Assembly (NCBI GenBank): GCA_009741485.1
Contig: CM019214.1
Location: forward strand, 50,005,284-50,069,283
Source: Malurus cyaneus samueli
Lineage: Eukaryota > Chordata > Aves > Passeriformes > Maluridae
DNA length: 64,000 nucleotides
Reading direction: 5' to 3'
The translations under genes were made by a program, and so were the position numbers. A model generated the notes under the pieces. That model was not told the DNA's origin. It ran no database searches and saw nothing but the letters and a program-made list of their open reading frames with translations. Below are positions 36,752 to 49,059 of this stretch, piece by piece; within the stretch, counting starts at the first letter, position 1; each line of letters opens with the position of its first letter.

Positions 36752-37495
36752 GGATCATAGAATTGTTCAGGTAAGAAAGAACTTCTGGAATTCTTCTAGT
36801 TTAGTGTCCTGTTAAGAGCAGGATCAATTACAACGGGTTAATTAGGGCTGTGTCCAAGTTGAATTATCAATGTCTCCAAAGAGGGAGTATCCATAACCTG
36901 TCTGGGAAACTTGGTTCAGTATTTCACAGTAAAAAAAGCTTTTGCCTATGCTAACATATCTTTTCTTATATATAAGTTTGTGTCTTGTCCATTCACTGAA
37001 TGTCACTGAGAGATGTTTTGTTTCTTCACTCCCCCAGCAGGATATAACCCATTAGATATTTAGAAAATTGGTAATATTTTCCCAAGCCTTCTCTTCTCTA
37101 GTCTGAGCAGTCCCTGCTCTTTCAGCCTCTCCTCATGTCAGACACTTGAAGTCCTTAATGACCTTCATGATCCTTTGCAAGGTTTACTTCAGGTTGTCCA
37201 TATCTTCTTTCTGCTGAGGAAGTCTCTCCAGGGCTGAGTCAGGGGCAGAATTAACTCCCCAAACCTCCTGACAATATTCTTCCTAATGGAACCTGGGAAG
37301 TTGCTGGCTGCTTTTTTCTGCAACAGACCATTGCTGGCTAATTTTCAATTTTCTGTTCATCAGGCTCTTCTCTTCCCCAGCTGCTTTCCAGCTGTCCAGG
37401 TCTAGCATGTGTTCGTGCATGGACTTATTTCTTCCCAGGAGCAGGACTTTGAATTTCCTTTTGCTGAAGTATTTGACATTATTATTGGCCCTTTT
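36752..37495 (-). mobile_element. CR1 LINE, 5'-truncated, diverged, minus strand
   Basis: On the plus strand it starts with GGATCATAGAATTGTTCAGG, the reverse complement of a CR1 3' end. It continues with diverged but ordered CR1 positions: TGTCTCCAAAGAGGGAGTAT, GTCTGAGCAGTCCCTGCTCT, TTCAGCCTCTCCTCATGTCA, GGAAGTCTCTCCAGGGCTGA and TGCATGGACTTATTTCTTCC. No long frame survives. Its divergence from the copy at 20371-21520 suggests an older or different subfamily. Confidence 0.88.
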
Positions 37496-37885
37496 CTCCT
37501 TCCTATCCAAGCAGTTCTTGCCTAAAATTTTTTATTATTTTTTTCTTTCTTATTTCATAATTTCTTTAGATGCATCTAATGTAAAAACTATATTGTACCA
37601 TCCCTAAGACATTTGGAAAATAGACAGTATGCTTCAATTAAATAATTTTAAATACTCTTTGCAAGAATTTCCTCTTTATGAGAAATGTTCATAGACTTAC
37701 AGTGTACTATCATCTTGTCTTTCAAAGTGCATTGGTTCCTTCAGGAAACAACTGATTTTTGCAGTGATATTAGACATAACAGGGCAAGAAAATCCAGCGG
37801 TAATGTTGTCAAGATCCATCTAATGAGAAATGCTTCTGCCTGAAGTAAGGTGCAAACAAGACCACATATGAAGTCAATAGTACAG

Positions 37886-37887
<2 letters not shown>

Positions 37888-37925
<38 letters not shown>
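37888..37925. repeat. Poly-A run, 38 bp
   Basis: An uninterrupted A run that lets spurious minus-strand frames extend through a stretch of phenylalanines. No retroelement body is recognisable upstream on the plus strand. Confidence 0.9.
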
Positions 37926-37927
<2 letters not shown>

Positions 37928-38619
37928 TGATGTAGTGAGATAGAAAGAAATAGAAAACTGGGGGATGGAGAGAGAGATGTTTTAAGAAGCAAAAAAAAAC
38001 ACCACTCATGGATCTAGTGGCATCCATCGGTCCTTCTCCACCCTGGGCTTCTTGGTTGTGGGGGCTCCCAAGGCTGTTCAAAACTTGACACTATTGATAC
38101 TCTTTAGTTAAAAAAGGAATTAATGTTCATTGCCTACAGAGTTCCCTCACTCTGTTAGTTAAATTATGTACCTGACTCTAACGCTAATCAGTGTGCATGC
38201 TCAGTCTTTCTTTTCTTTTGAATCCCTGCATTTTCTGGGTCAGCGGTTGATGGTCTCAATCTCTCCTGCCAGAATTTCCTTTTACCCATTCTGAGCTGAT
38301 TTCAGCAAAATTGCTGAGTTGGCTTTCCTTGTGGCCCTTAAATTCTCATTCTTTGTGTCCATTACCAGCTATACTTTCCCTGATACATCAGTGATAGTGA
38401 TACATGTATTGTAATCAGCAGCACATCTCCCCCAGGTTTGTTAACCATCCTCCAAGTTTGAGATAACACTTGGGCAGTGCTATTACCCTTCATTTTATCT
38501 CAATTTTTTGTGAAGGTGGCTTTATTTACATTCCAAGTTCTGGGTAGCCACAAAGGCATATTTGGGAGGATGAGGGGCCAGAGATGTAATTTGTCCCATA
38601 ACTTGGGCTGATCTTTGAC

Positions 38620-38796
38620 TTATATGTATATATTTATTATATTATTTATAATGTATATATGTATAATATTGATATATATGTATATATATGTGTATATTTG
38701 TGTGTGTTATATATATTATATATATTAATTGTTATATATATGTAATGTATATATATATGTATATATGTATATCACCATAACTTTGGTGATATACAT
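38620..38796. repeat. TA/TATG microsatellite ending in a perfect hairpin
   Basis: About 150 bp of TATATA, TATATG and TGTGTG units. Its right end runs into a perfect inverted repeat: arms of 12 bp at 38765-38776 (ATGTATATCACC) and 38785-38796, with an 8-base loop (ATAACTTT). Such TA-rich DNA with a hairpin can extrude as a cruciform and is a typical site of sequencing and length instability. No regulatory role is shown by the sequence. Confidence 0.88.
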
Positions 38797-39588
38797 GGGA
38801 GCAGTTTCTTCTTTACACAGTTTACCACTGTGGGACTTTTTTTGTCTGGATATGGTACCCAGGATGTGCTAACCAAATCTTGTATCTGCCAGGCCTGGAA
38901 TCAGCACTATCCTGTCATTCCCTTTTGTGTTGATCTTATGGCAAATTCCTTCTGTGGCCTTAACAGTGTTTGAGACTGGCAACTGTGCTCTTTATGTCCT
39001 TACATAAGTATTTTTTTTCCTTCTGTCAAGTTTATTTCCATCAGAAATTTCCTAATTGGCTTCTTGGGTGCTAATACCTTTGATACATATAATCATACAT
39101 ATATAGGAATGTGTTTGTAAGCGCATACAGACACATACATATATTTATAAATTTTAAGCTTAAATATATTTAAATATCAATTATCAAACATATAAATAAC
39201 ATTTTATATCATAGATTTAATATAGCTAATAAAATAATGGTTTTGATGTATTTTTGAATATATTTAATATGTATTTAAAAGTGGTGTATCTATATTTAAC
39301 AGCAATATGGGTGAGGTATCTGTAGCTGCATTCAAAAATTAATAATATTGATGATTTTTTCTAATGTTAATGATATAAGTATTTGTGGAAAGTTTCCTTC
39401 TCTATATCTGATTTTACTCTCTTTATTTTATATTAAAAGTGTGTTTAATTCCAACTTGGTTAATTCTTCTCAATGTAATTTACTGATGGTTATAAGGAAG
39501 GCGGCATCAATGAAGCTGAGAAGCTACAAATCTGTCACACAGTAAATAGTTAAAATTACAGTATATTAATATTCACATTACATGATGG

Positions 39589-39606
39589 TTTTTTTTTTTT
39601 TTTTTT
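39589..39606. repeat. Poly-T run, 18 bp
   Basis: Simple homopolymer in AT-rich DNA. Confidence 0.85.
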
Positions 39607-41104
39607 CTTCGGTATTGTAAGAACTTTGGCTAATTTTAAAAGGTCAGCCAATACAGAGATCTTTTTTAATAGAATGCTGAACTCCTTTTTGCTATGTAAC
39701 TTTTTAAAATAAAATCTCTAGGTTATGAACAAACTCCTCTTTTTTCAAGGATGTCAGTGAAAATAGACATTCAAATTGGAATTTTATGTCATCTTTGTTT
39801 TTGAACTATTTTATCATAGTTATCATTTTATGAATTCATTTTGCAGATTTGATCTGGTTGTATATACTTAGACTTCATAACTAAATCAACTCTAACACAT
39901 TTTAGGTTCTCTTTTGTATTAGCATATAAAACCTCTGACAGAAAGCAGTTCCACTGTAGCACTCTTTTTTTCCTGAAACACTTTTGAAATAGCAGAAAAT
40001 TATTCTTTTCTCTCTGTGGTTCATTGGTCTCTTCAGACATTTCCTTCTAAAATTAACCAGAGCGGACTCCATTTGCTATCTATTCAGTTGCTTTTATTAG
40101 ATTGTATCATGCCTGTTCCCTCAAATTGCTCAAGGATTCAGCTCACAATACAGAAAAAAAACCCACAGTCAAAAGTAATTCTACTGTCAGAGTGACATCT
40201 TCTATCAGTACTGTCTTGCTTACCTCTACAATTTTGCTGTGCTGGCATCAGAGAAGGAGCAATTATTTTCTCTGTGTGGCCACGCTGAAGGCCACTGAAG
40301 TCTCTGCAGTAGCTGACCTTAATGTATAATGTCAGCAAAACAATTAGTTAAGGCCTGTTCCTGAAAACTTATATTGCTGTGGAACTGTAATTTAACTAAA
40401 CTCTAATGAGAATCACCGATTTACTTCAATTCCTTTGTTATAGTTGCCTCTGGAGTTATCAGTTATTTTGAGTCTGAAAAAATGTGACTGCTTTCCTCAG
40501 TTAATTAAAATCTTAGATACTGTTTTAGCTTCATACAACGGTTTGATTTAATTTGGCCCTCCTATCTAGTTACGTTCAGCTAGACTGGCTTATGTTCAAA
40601 TGCCTGTCATTTTCTAATAGTATTTTTTGGAAACAGAGAAGTTTATTCTTTTAAACATATTTCTACTCTGTCATTTACCTCTAACAGAAATACAGGCAAG
40701 AGCCAGCTCATGAATGCATGCACAATTTATTACAAATAATAATGTAAGTGCAGAGGGGATAGTAGGGGATAGTAAAGATCATAATATACCTTGAGGAACA
40801 ATTGAAAATGAATTGTTTAAAGTAAAATAATTTACATGCAAAAAATAAGCGGTAAAGAATTTACAAAATTAAAAAAAAAAAAAAAACCAAAAAAAAAACT
40901 ATCATGATATAATAGAGGCATTTCCTAATAGCATCATGAGCCTGCTGTGTTGTACTTGAAGTTTCCAAGCTGAAAGTAAACTTCATCTGCACTCCTGAAC
41001 TGAGGTCAATGAGCCTGATATCTCAGCAGAGACAGAGAAAACCTATGGCATCCAACAAAGGGCCTTAAAAATGAATCTCTAAACTAATCTTGAAAGCAAG
41101 GGCA

Positions 41105-41193
41105 GGAGAATTATTGTCACCCCAATACCTTCTCATTTCCTGGCTGAACAATCCCAAGTCTCTTAACCTTCCATCATAGGAGTGGCTCATTGG
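41105..41193 (-). mobile_element. CR1 LINE fragment, minus strand
   Basis: The minus-strand frame contains YDGRLRDLGLFSQEMRRYWG. This corresponds to the CR1 ORF2 C-terminal segment usually reading YEERLRELGLFSLEKRRLRG. It stops abruptly where a plus-strand CR1 begins, so the two lie in inverted orientation with almost no spacer. Confidence 0.85.
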
Positions 41194-41194
41194 A

Positions 41195-42335
41195 ATCTTA
41201 CGAGGTTCAACAATGCCGAGTACAAGGTCCTGCACCTGGGTCAGGGAAACCCACGTATCAGTACAAGCTGGAGGACAGAGGGGTTGATAACAGTCCTGCA
41301 GGACTTCAGGAGAAGGATTTTGGGGTTCTGGTGGATGAAAAGCTGGACATGAGCTTGTAGCAATCAATTGTGTCCGTGGCTGCATCAAAAGCAGTGTGGG
41401 CAGCAGGGCGAGGGAGGGGATTCTCTCCCTTTATTCTGCTCTTGTGAGATCCCATCTGGAGTATCCAGCTCTGGGGCCCTCAATACAGGAAAGAGATTGA
41501 CCTGTTGGCGCAGGTCCTGAGGAGTGCCACAAATATTAACAGATGGCTAGAATTCCTCTTGTATGAGAAAAGTCTGAGGCAGTTGAGATTGTTCAACATG
41601 GAGAACAAAATGTGGGGAGATCATGTTGTTACCCTTCAGTATTTCAACAGGGCTTAGAAGAAAGATGGGGACAATTTTTAAACAGGGCTTTTTGGTATAG
41701 GAAAGGTTTTGAACTAAAAGAAATTAGATTTAGAAGATAAAAGGGGTTTNGAGGGGTAAGGCAGCCATGGCAAAGGTCAGCTGCTAAAAGGGCTGTTATT
41801 AGTGCAGTTGTTGCCATCAAGCCCAGGAAAAGAGGCTCTGCCTTGCTACGCCACACCAGTAAAACTGGATCTGGACTGGTGGGCACAGGACCACAAAGAT
41901 GTGACACTCTGGAGTGAGGCTCACAGAGGCTCAGTAGGATGTCGGGGGCTGGAGCACTCTTGGAGAACTGCCAAGAGAAGCTACAAGAGCTTCTCCAGCC
42001 TGGAGAAGAAAAGGGAAAATGACTGCGACTGCCACATGAACTGGTGAAGCATAGACATGGCCAGCCTCCCCTTGGAGTTGTGTGAGATTAGGGTGAGAGG
42101 CAACAGAAACTCACAACAGCACGGGCAATTCACTCCCTCTAAGGAACTGGTAAAAAAAAAAAATCTTTGGCAAAACAAACAAAACCCAGGATGGTATTAA
42201 AACATTGGAACAGGTGGTGAAGAAAGGTGGTGGATTGCCCATCCTTAGAAACATTTAAGATCAGGTTGGACAGGGCTCTTTAAAAATGATCTTTAAAGAT
42301 CCCTTCCAAATGACACTATTCTATGACTCAATAAA
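41195..42335 (+). mobile_element. Composite CR1 LINE, plus strand
   Basis: From 41195 the plus strand follows CR1 ORF2 downstream of the catalytic region: TACAAGGTCCTGCACCTGGG, then a [18 protein letters not shown] segment, GATCCCATCTGGAGTATCCA and GGGGAGATCATGTTGTTACC. At about 41745 it passes into 41745-42150, which again contains a late ORF2 segment (LEHSWRTAKRSYKSFSSLEKKRENDC in the frame at 41802-42047, against the usual LEHLSYEERLRELGLFSLEKRR). From about 42185 it resumes CR1 3' sequence (ACATTGGAACAGGTGGTGAA, GGTTGGACAGGGCTCTTTAA) and ends with ACACTATTCTATGACTC. The same ORF2 region thus appears twice, so at least two CR1 copies are joined or nested. A single N lies at 41750, right at the internal junction. 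All frames are broken. Confidence 0.85.
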
Positions 42336-45011
42336 CATTCTTAGCAATATAGCTGTTCCATAGATTTCTGCTGTGCTGGTAAATTCTAAGGTAAACCAGA
42401 AAGGCAAAGCTATAACTTCATCATCATTTTCTGAGAATAAGAATTCATACCGCTTTTTCCAGCCCTACCAAGAAGCTTCATTTTACCTCAGACCATAAAA
42501 ATGGAAGGCACTGCTCTACAAGTTAGCTCCATCTGCTTCCCAGCCAGGCTTTCAAGCTGCAAGCCAAAATTAGCATGCCACCTCCCAGCAAGTCATAGAA
42601 GTATTACTAATTAAAATATTATCAACATGTCAGATTTGATTTTAATCAAGTAATTACTAGTGCTGTGCACTAAAGTGTGCCTGAAAAACACTGCAAAGTG
42701 CATTTTAATCCCTTTTCTTCATTTGTTTAATACACAGTATAAAATTGTTCCGCAGTAAATCAACTCTGTCAACTAATTCAATTTTGTTTCCACTGTCTGA
42801 AGGCCTCACTAAGCATTATACCTGTAGCTTGAGTAAGTGGGTAATGAGGTAGGAAGTACATGGAACTGGGAGCCTAAACTACTTCCATCTAAATACTTTA
42901 TTTTTGACAGATTCATTAAAAATTACCTATTACTTCGAAAGTACCTCCTCCTTGGATGTTATCCATAGATACAAATTTTTGATAAAAAAACCCAGCTTAT
43001 CAATTAATGAAAATCCTGTAAGTCTTACTTTCCTAAGTGACTTCTTTTTATAACTTTCCTGCTTTAAAATACAAAGAATAAACAAAAATGTTTTATGAAA
43101 AATTTAAGAATGTAAATAAGCACTAAATATACTGTGTTAGGTACATAATCTTGAATCTGTGAGGTAGTCTGGATGGATTGGTTTCAGTGGCAAAATTTAA
43201 TGCAGATGCTTTTAGCTGATTAAAATTCATGCATGCAGTTTTAGTAACCTGGATGCCTAAGATCTGGCTAATGAACCGAGGCTTGAGGTGGGCTCATCAA
43301 CAGGTTTTAAGTCTAAATTTAGTGTTCAAATGTAATTGGCTAGGCATGAATCCAGTGATGTGATTCAGCTTCAAGAACACAGGCACATACCATTAGGTGG
43401 AATGCTCTTGAGAAGACATCTGTAAGGTGTTGATAATTTTGACAACAGAAATTTATACTTTCCTGGAGCAGCATCCGGAAAATAAATGAGATATAGCAGA
43501 ACTTCTCGAATAAAACTAAATGCTCTTTCTTTTCACAACTGAAAATGACTTTCTTCTGCAGCAGTAACTTTGGCACTTTGACATGGGCTTTACAGATTAA
43601 ACTTATGGTTAGGGACATTGAGGAGTTTGAGTCAATGCCTCCTCCTGTCTTGACTGGGGTGACTCTGGAATTGAGAGGACTTAGTCCTGTCAGAACAACG
43701 ACAGGCAGCTGCATCCCTTTCTTAGTTCACATGTACTTTTTTGCCCTTAAATATCTGCATGAAGGGGTTTAATAGCATTTAAGAAACCTTAGGTAGATTG
43801 AGATGTCTCCATGAATGTAGCATACGTGTCACACTGTACATAAGTAGCTGAAATGGTAGCTAAAAAAACATCTGTGAGTTTTAGACATCTAAAGAAGCAT
43901 CAATTTGCTCTGTTTAGGGTGCTGAACCTATTTCCAAGTACAGAATGCAACTGCTGTATTAGGCATCTAATTTTACATGCAAATTTGCTTCTCTACAAAC
44001 TGGGGTCCATCTTGATATTTAATAACTCTTGCCATATTGCCAATAAAAATCTCCAATTTTGAGTCTCTTATTTCTCTAGTTTTCTTTTTTTTTTCCCCTC
44101 ATGCAAGTCCTCTATAATTATAAGCATAATTTCTCTACACGTCCTTAGGTACCTCTTTGCTTACTCAGATTTTGCATTAGTGTAAGCAAATTGGGTTCAG
44201 TTTTATTATACTGTCTCTGAAAGTAGAACAATGTTATTTCCTTTGGATACAAACCTAGTTCTGAGCAGCTGTCTGCTGTGGGAACCCAAATTTTGGAAGA
44301 AGCCATTATGCTGCAGCTAAACTTACATGCGTATAAAGTGACTTTTATACCAGGCTATGTAGCCTCAAAAATAAAATAGGATGTCAGTTTTCGTATATCC
44401 TGTTCTTCCCTGAGCAGATGAGCTCAACATGATGCAGAAATGAAATTACGTCTTTGCAGATATCTGTAATTAAACTAGACTTCAATCCTTGATGAACAGA
44501 CCATTTAAAGGAATTGATTAAAAGATTGAAGTATCACTGTGAGAGAAGGTGAAAGGATCAAAGTGTAGTTTTCTGTAGTCATGTTGATAATAGATGAAAC
44601 TTAAATTAGCAACATACACAGTAAAGGGAAAGAAAATAAAGTGAATTTCAAAATAATTCAATTTAAATATATGCACTTTATGAGTTATTTTATGGCACTG
44701 TTTTTCAAATTGAAATTCACATAGATCAGTCTTCCAAAATTACTGAGCTAAAGAACTACTATGTTCACTAGTATCCTTTAGGAGTTAAAATGTGTATTCT
44801 GATCCCTTGATGTTTCATGCAGGAGATACTCAGGCATCTTCTAAATAAACTTTCATAGACCACATTTAAATACTGCTGAAGAAAAAAAAAGGATTTATTT
44901 TAAATTTGTTTGTCTATAAATGGGTACAAAATCACATCTATGTTATAATTCAATATATTAAATTCATTCATGAAATATGTTTCTCTTCAGGTTAGTGAAT
45001 ATTTATGGACA
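42336..45011. other. AT-rich non-coding DNA, no gene
   Basis: No recognisable gene or repeat. The 124-codon minus frame at 43340-43714 is among the longer ones not caused by low-complexity DNA. It has no domain I know, no recognisable neighbours, and a 75-codon frame on the opposite strand over the same bases, so chance is the simplest reading. Confidence 0.6.
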
Positions 45012-45230
45012 GAAAATCTTTACAGTGAGGATGATGAGACACTGGAATAGATTGCCCCAAGAAGCTTTGGATGCTTCATCCCTCCAAGTGTTTGAAGCCA
45101 AGTTGGATGGGACTTTGAGCAACCTGTTCTAGTGGAAGTTGTCCCTGTGGAAAGTGGTAAGTTGATTTGAAATAGATGAATTTCAAGGTCCCTTCCAACC
45201 CAAAGCATTCATAACTCTGTAATTCTATGG
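45012..45230 (+). mobile_element. CR1 LINE 3' end, plus strand
   Basis: A short 5'-truncated copy. It contains GAGACACTGGAATAGATTGC, CCTCCAAGTGTTTGAAGCCA, AGGTCCCTTCCAACCCAAAG and ends TCTGTAATTCTATGG. The order and spacing match the CR1 3' untranslated end and the last ORF2 codons. Confidence 0.93.
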
Positions 45231-48200
45231 CATGTATCTAATTTATGCTGTAACCACTGAGATACTGGGTGATCTGGGTAGGAATGTGATCCAGCTCAGA
45301 AATTATTCAAGATCTTTTTTTTTCTTTTTTTTTTTTTCAATAAGTCCTAAAAGTGCAACACATTCCCATTAAAAAATAATCATAATAAAAGGTGATTGAG
45401 AAATCACAACTAATTTCTCTTTCCCTGAACTAATATTGGGACATATGTGACTGAAACTAGTCCCATATTGCTATCTTGAATCAGAAAATAAACCGTGGAT
45501 AACCATGGGAGGTTATGCACTGGGATTAAGTGGGAACTGTGAGCCAGATGAAGTAACAGCTTGACAAAAAACAAGGCTTTTGAGGTAATCTAACCATTCT
45601 TTATCGACTAAGGTAGCTAGAAGTAACCTTAGAAGAAAGTCAATATTTCTAAAAGAACAAATTTGAAGATCATAACATACCTGTGACTGAATTCAAGGGA
45701 AAAGTTAAGGAACTGGAAAGGTTTTCATGTAATGTTGTTGAGCAGTAAAGAAAATTATGAACTTTTGCCTTTGATTTGAAGGTGAGTGTTTGCAAGTGAA
45801 GCAGCTACTATCCTGTTATGGTTAGCTGATATCTTTTACACAGATTTTTTAAACAAATGTTATAAACTGCTGCTTGGGACATGTCAGTGAATCACATTTT
45901 AATGCCTTTGGGGAAATAATAGATAGAAAACCAGTGTTTTGACACAAACTTACAGTATATTTTCCATTACCCTTTAACAAATTAGCAAAATGAATTGTAA
46001 AATAACATTTATAAAATCACATTATGACCCACACTTTCTTCTTTTCTTCATCCAATGAATGAAGACATTTTGAAAGACAAGGTTATTCTTTTCTTTACTT
46101 CCATTTTTCTTTACAAAATTTTCATACCTCGTTTGTAGTATATTTACTTTCTTTCACTTGCAGTACCCCTGGAAATATATCTGTAATGTGTCACGGAAAT
46201 AGACTCAAGTGTGCTTTGCCTGTCCAAACTGTCTCACCATGGCATAGCTTTGATTCAAATCCTCCTATGCTGCCAGCATAATGATACACTTGAAAAACTG
46301 GAAAAATTATCTCATTCACACTGACATCCAAGGTAGCAACACAGTTTTTGGACCAATGCTGGATTGCACCATGTAATTTTGGAACATGAGCCCCAAATTG
46401 TGATTAGGACAGTCTGCAAAAGTATGTGTGTATGTATGCACACAGGCATAACAAAATAAAGGTATCTCTCCAGACTCCTTTTATCTTTGAAGAGAGAATG
46501 ACCACATCTTTCCTGAAGAGAGCCACAGCATCTTTCATGTATTTCATGCAATATTTTTGTTAGTATTTCCAGAATGTCTTTTCTCTCTTTTTTTTTTTTT
46601 TTGTTTTTTTTTTTTTTATTTTGAGCAACAAGCAATGTTTTCAGTGTCTTGAAATGTCTGAGGAGACCTCAGTTTACTTTCTGAAAGTTTACTCTATAAA
46701 CATATGTCAAACTAATACTTAAGTTAAATTCCTTTGCTTTTTTTGTTGTTTCTTAAATTTTCCCTAAGTTCATTACCTCGTTTCTCATTGTCCTTCATCT
46801 AAGTGAATGGAACAATCCATTCATATCCAGTCCTCTGCAGGATGGATGCCTCATCTCCCATGTGTAACTATTTGTTTTTAAGAAGCTATATCACTTCTCT
46901 TAGGCACTTTTGACATGTATAGACCTAAATGTATACCTATGCCTTTGTTCCTTGGGGCATTTTATTGCTAGAGCATAGCTTGAAAGTCAATATTATAAAG
47001 TAATTTCTTCTCTGTTTTTCAAGAAAATGCTTTGGAATATATACACCAATATTATGGACCAGAGATTAAGTGTATTCACTTGGAAAATTCAGAACTGTAG
47101 TCTAGCCATGTGGTGTTTAAAATTTTTCTCTTCTTTAATAAGAAAATTATAATTAAGACAGACCCCTTTGAGGTATGACAGAGAATAGTCTTCCAGTTTG
47201 GGAACATGTTACTAATAACTATTGGAAGGACGCTTTTCCCAACCAATTATGCATTTCTCCTGCATGGATTTTCTCTTCATCATATACCTTTTAATTTAGA
47301 TGTCAAACTGAGTGAGAAATTAATATTCAAGTTTGACAGATATCATAATCAACAATTCTGAACAGACGCTTTTGTTATAAGCTCCTCAACAGAGGAACAA
47401 CAGTTTAGTTCTTAGTGAAATGACATCTCCCCAGTACTTGGCATTTATTTGGGTTCCCTGCAGCCACAGCAAATGTGCCTTTTAAAAAAAAAATGGTTCA
47501 GTTCAAGCAGAAATTATTTTTCCTGTCTCTTTTCAGTGGGATTAAAATATCAACACTTCAGAGCATTAGAATTGTATTCTGTGCAAAATATTTTAGAATA
47601 CAAAAAAATACTTTTGGTTAATGTTTACTATTTAAAAATTAAATCTTTATGAAAGTTTAAAAACATACTTTTCTGCTTCTGAAATGAAAAATGTAATCAA
47701 AATTTTTATTTTTACAATGCATATACATTGGGGAGAGGGACAGATATGCTAGTTAATTTCAACTCTAATGAATGGTTTTCAAACACCATATTAATTATAA
47801 TTGCCATTAACTGAGAGAAGCCCAATTCTGAAAATACAATAGGATGAGTGAATGCATCAAAGAGTTTAATAAAGCTAATATAGATAACACTGGCTGGCTA
47901 TCAAAGAAAAAAAGACATTACTATATTGATAGAATTTATGCATAACCGCGAGCCTTTCAGATATAAACAAATACTTCAAAATTCTTGAAGCCATATTTCA
48001 GCAGACCCTGTATATTTGAACACTTGTAGCCCAGTAATTTGCTTTTTAATAGACTCCTTCCCTGCTTTAGCTTCGGAGTTAACATCAATCTCACTAGATT
48101 TCTACTGCTACCAGTTATAGTGCTCAGATAATTCAAAAATTCAGCATTTAAGTGTTTTCCACATTAGTGAAGATGCTACATTTCTCTGGCTTCTGCACGT

Positions 48201-49059
48201 TAGTCTGTCAATTGTTGCATGTAGCTATATTGTGATATTTCCTACCTGCTTAGAAAAAAAAACATCATTCATGTTTGACCAAATATATTCGTTTATTTGT
48301 TTAAGTCACAATGGAGAACTTTAGTCCTTGCTGTGCTTTATTATTTTACAGATACAAATTCTTACTGTTTTCTTTAGATGATGTTCATATTGTCTCTTTT
48401 AAAAATATTTGTATCTGTCCCCAGTTGCTTTCCTTCTAGACTTCTTATGTCAGAAGTTTTTGTGTATGTGTATATGTGTGCATGGGTAGTATTTTGCTAA
48501 ACCAGTATTTAGCAACTTCTGCCGTGTATTGAGCCTTTTCACCAAAACTGTTTCCTAGACAGTAATTTCAAGTGGTTGTAATCAATTTTATTTGTGACCA
48601 AATAATGAAAACATTAACGCATTTCATGAAGTTAATATGCAACGTGTATACTTTGTTTTCTGGCTACATGCAGTTAATACAGAATTATAACATAATTTCT
48701 TTCTGAGAGAAGAGGGATAAATCTCCTACATCATTGCTCTTGGGAGACAGTTTTAACACTAAGTCTATATTTTGCTTTTTGTGATGCAAAACTGTTAAAC
48801 ACTATTTATGGGGACAAAATAAAACAGTAAGAAAGAAAAAGTGAGCTATCATAGAACAGTAGAACTACTGGAGGAGTTACTGATGTAGTGTTTTGCAATT
48901 AGTGTGGTGTGCCAAATAACAACATTACAAATAACATTGTAAAATATTGTTCTGGGTGTGGCTATGGTAGAGGTCATTTTCTCCATAACATCTCATATGT
49001 TGCTTTGTTTTAGATTTTTTTATATCCAAAAAAATACTGATAACACACTAATGTTCTAG
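45231..49059. other. AT-rich non-coding DNA, no gene
   Basis: No gene, RNA gene or clear retroelement. T-rich runs occur at about 45315-45338 and 46588-46618; the second produces the lysine-rich start of the 107-codon minus frame at 46312-46635, which is otherwise unrecognised and not supported as a gene. Confidence 0.65.

Larger units (their letters stand above)
37496..41104. other. AT-rich non-coding DNA, no gene
   Basis: Contains a 38-bp A run (37888-37925), a TA-rich microsatellite (38620-38770) that ends in a perfect hairpin, and a T run (39589-39606). Two less AT-rich patches (about 38220-38615 and 38800-39060) flank the microsatellite; they are not recognised as CR1 or as coding and could be an old repeat split by the microsatellite. 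The 75-codon frame at 40102-40329 shows no domain and overlaps a 66-codon frame on the other strand. Confidence 0.65.

Noticed and set aside
37741..38081. Two minus-strand frames with a hydrophobic segment that looks like a transmembrane helix
   Set aside because: The hydrophobic stretch is a translated 38-bp homopolymer.
41065..41388. 107-codon minus-strand frame as a gene
   Set aside because: It runs across the join between a minus CR1 fragment and the antisense of a plus CR1, so it is a chimera of repeat sequence.
43340..43714. 124-codon minus frame not caused by low-complexity DNA
   Set aside because: No recognisable domain, no neighbouring exon or signal, and an opposite-strand frame over the same bases; kept only as a note in the interval description.
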